Part shown: positions 61,577 through 64,000 of the stretch, piece by piece | Position numbering within the stretch: the stretch's first letter is position 1 | How the letters are laid out: each line of letters begins with the position of its first letter | Assembly (NCBI RefSeq): GCF_964204865.1 | Contig: NC_135252.1 | Span: 4,836,001 to 4,900,000, forward strand | Source of the DNA: Styela clava | Taxonomy: Eukaryota > Chordata > Ascidiacea > Stolidobranchia > Styelidae | Direction: 5' to 3' | DNA length: 64,000 bases | Program-made: the position numbers and the translations under genes | The notes under the pieces: generated by a model | Databases searched by the model: none | Seen by the model: the letters and a program-made list of their open reading frames with translations, nothing else | What the model was told of the DNA's origin: nothing

Positions 61577-62626
61577 CACTTTTGGAGCGTCCAATGTTTT
61601 GTTGTTATTGAAACATTCGGAAGTATAAAAAAAACTATTGTTCGAAATAGTTTACAGACATTTTTAAAATCAATGCTCCACGAAGAAAGGTATTCGATTT
61701 ATAACACTTGATTCGCTATTACCCGATCTCATTTACAGCGCACTGAAAGTGTTATTTTTTAAGTATAATTCATGTGACCGGCGTAATGGCTTCGTAGCCG
61801 AATATCTTGTGATGAACGAAGAAAGCCAATCCGTGGGACATTTCCTGTGCACAACACGTGTTCACTTCCTCATTAGTTCACACTTAAATCTACACGTTGT
61901 ACAAGATTCGAAGGCGCGAAACAAATGTTTGGATTTTAAAATCCCGGATTTCACAGGTTCCACAACGATTATGGTGCACAGATAAAAGTTTATCCATGAA
62001 ACTAGTATGATAAGTAAAATATGTATTAACCACGGTGGCTCCTAAATTTTATGGGGTTCGCGTTAACACGATTCACCAAATATTAATTTGCGTTGTTTCT
62101 CAAATTTACTGAAACCCAGTAATATATACGAAAACATAAAAAGAAGAATACAAATATTAGTAATTACATTTTTGAAAATTTCCTATAGTCTTCAACTGTT
62201 ATATCACTAAATCTGAAATTCGAAGAGAGAATGCCTAAACACTGAATCTTGAAATAGACAACAGATTTTATTATCGTTAATCGGTGTTATTAATAATAAA
62301 TTAATTTGCCAATTGTGGTCCGTAATTTGGACATCTCATTAAATTAACCGTGACCATATTGCTAATTTAGTATTTCAATTATATCCTTTATTTCACTGAA
62401 ATCGAATTAATTTTTCACTCTAGACTAAAAAATATATCATATTCTGAACTCGCTAGACAGCCCAACTCAGAACCGGTAGTTAAAATATCACACGCTTATT
62501 CGATAGTTTTTGTGTTTGCTTAGGTATTGTATGGGGCATTAACGAGAGGGCCGTCTGCAACAATTTAATGAGCGTGCAAGAGTGTTATTTTTAAAGCGCG
62601 TGCCAGACCGAAGAGAAGAAGTCTCG

Positions 62627-62640
62627 TATATATATAAATA
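62627..62640 (+). promoter_or_regulatory. Putative TATA box of chordin
   Basis: TATATATATAAATA, about 90-100 bp before the chordin ATG, leaving room for a short 5' UTR. The match is strong, but AT-richness of the region lowers its weight. Confidence 0.5.
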
Positions 62641-62728
62641 TTTCGTTGTGTGGATAGGCAGTTCATCAGACAACAGGAGTAGACACAACAGTCCAATATA
62701 GTTGTAATATCCATTAGATATTTCTAAT

Positions 62729-64000
62729 ATGAATATTAAACTACTCTGCTTGTTTATATTTTCGTTACCAAATAATATTGCGGGATTCTTCCCCTTGAAA
62801 GCGGGAAGTTTTGAACAGTCAGGCAAAATCGGCAAAGGTACGTATATGGTGATTTTCATACGAAATATACAGTTAATTTAAGTTTGTTTTATACGAACGT
62901 AGTAGGTAGTGTAATATGTATCGGATTTGGTAGTTTAATCAGTAAACTAAGAAATATAATTGAGTCAAAGAACGACGTCTTACTGAATCAAATTGAAAGC
63001 ACAAACAGCATTGATACCGTTACGTTTACCGCGTTTCAGTCAGTTTTTGAGATATTTACTTTACTATCGACAGTTTTGCATAAAACAGAGAAGTATCTAA
63101 CAAGTTAATATTGCATTATTCAATTCTTTCTTCAGGTTGCACGTTTGGAGATCAACACCATTCTGTTGGGTCGTCTTGGCATCCTAACCTTGGCTTTCCA
63201 TTCGGTGTTATGTATTGTATCAGATGCGACTGTGTTAAAGTAAGAATTTCATTGATGTAATTTAATTATGTTAGTTTGTTTTATTTTGGAACAAAACTAA
63301 TTCCTAAACTGCTATAAATGTTAAGATTGCATGAACCTGGTAAAATTGGGTTAGAAACATTCAATATATATGCTTTCGTTGCAGATTCATACCGATAACC
63401 GAAATGGAAAAGAAATAACAAAAGTGGAATGTCATGATGTAAGGAAAGATTGTCCTGAGGTTACTTGCAAAGGAGCTAAAGTACAAAGAGGAGATTGCTG
63501 CAAAACCTGTCCCGAAGGTAAGGATTTAAAATAGCTTATTGTATATATCACCAAGCTTGATTTTGAATATACTATTATATATTCATTTATTTGTATATGT
63601 TTTAAAATCCATTTTAATTGTCAGAAGAACAAGACGATCAAAGTCAAGCAATGTCACAATCGGATCGCCTGAAATCACAATCTAGTTTTTTTGAGAAAAC
63701 TTTGAATGACGAAGAAACTGAATCGGATGAAAGTTCACCAACAAAGAGTGAGAACGTTTAATATAACGCAAAGAATAGTTATTTTTGTCACAAGAAAAAA
63801 AAAGTGAAAGTGAATATATACTAGCTATTGTGTGCATAATCAGTTGAGGAAGTCACCGAAATCAAATAGTAAAATTCGCTTTATTGATAAATCGCTTTTA
63901 TAGTACATTTCATTAAACCTTATATTTCATCACAGAGTATGTTGCACTTTTGACTACGAATGAAGATCAACTCACTGGGTATCTTGCAAGAGCGACTTTT
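62729..64000 (+). CDS. chrd: Chordin, 5' part (runs off the window)
   Basis: Five exons seen: 62729-62837, 63136-63239, 63385-63517, 63625-63747 and 63946 to the window end (phases 1, 0, 1, 1), giving the first ~174 residues. A signal peptide (MNIKLLCLFIFSLPNNIAG) is followed by a complete von Willebrand C domain with ten cysteines (GCTFG, MYCIRCDC, VECHD, DCPEVTC, GDCCKTCPE), encoded by exons 2 and 3. Exon 4 is a polar, acidic, Ser/Gln-rich linker (EEQDDQSQAMSQ...). Exon 5 opens YVALLTTNEDQLTGYLARAT, the start of the first CHRD domain. The order signal, VWC, CHRD is that of chordin, the secreted BMP antagonist that patterns the dorsoventral axis and, in chordates, neural tissue. Other CR-domain proteins lack CHRD directly after the first VWC. 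Confidence 0.95.

Larger units (their letters stand above)
56936..62728. other. Intergenic between MLC and chordin
   Basis: It holds the MLC 3' UTR, a Mutator-like MITE (58001-58203), a hAT-like element (59653-60117) and a diverged interspersed repeat (61405-61576). Short ORFs on both strands carry no recognised domain. A minus-strand open stretch at 58676-58846 is noted among the findings. The last 2-3 kb is the likely cis-regulatory region of chordin. Confidence 0.5.

Overview
The window looks like nuclear DNA of an invertebrate deuterostome, most probably an ascidian tunicate. It is AT-rich, genes are split by many introns with ordinary GT/AG sites, and there are many small non-autonomous DNA transposons. 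The gene set fits: a rolling-stone-like membrane protein, chordin, a MYL6-type myosin light chain whose last nine codons lie on alternative exons, and a mosaic thrombospondin/trypsin protease. The phylum is an inference from gene content; no species can be named from sequence alone. Exon joins below were worked out by hand from splice consensus and reading-frame phase. In every multi-exon model the phases close and the total length is a multiple of three, except chordin, which runs off the window.

Layout. 1.4-3.9 kb (+): rolling-stone-like multi-pass protein, 3 exons. 3.9-13.2 kb: no gene recognised. 13.3-19.1 kb (+): class A GPCR, 7 exons, 359 aa. 20.4-20.8 kb (-): small two-exon gene for a 71-aa precursor with a signal peptide. 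21.1-31.2 kb: imperfect tandem duplication of a ~5 kb unit, each copy carrying a minus-strand ORF for a single-pass microprotein. 31.2-34.8 kb: short tandem repeats only. 34.8-45.5 kb (+): 19-exon type II membrane serine protease with seven TSP1 repeats, 929 aa. 47.4-48.2 kb (+): tentative two-exon hydrophobic small protein. 50.5-56.9 kb (+): essential myosin light chain gene. 57-62.7 kb: repeats and DNA transposons. 62.7-64 kb (+): 5' part of chordin.

The most interesting locus is the myosin light chain. One exon (144 nt, EF-hand 1 region) exists in two alternative versions of equal length and phase. The last coding exon exists in three versions, each 29 nt, each encoding nine residues plus stop, and each followed by its own AATAAA. 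Up to six isoforms could arise from one gene. Second are the TSP1-trypsin protease, the small minus-strand peptide genes, and a clear set of hAT-like (8-bp target duplication) and Mutator-like (9-bp target duplication) miniature elements, several inside the introns of the genes above.

The genes are functionally unrelated neighbours; nothing suggests an operon or pathway cluster. No rRNA, tRNA, CRISPR or viral gene was seen.
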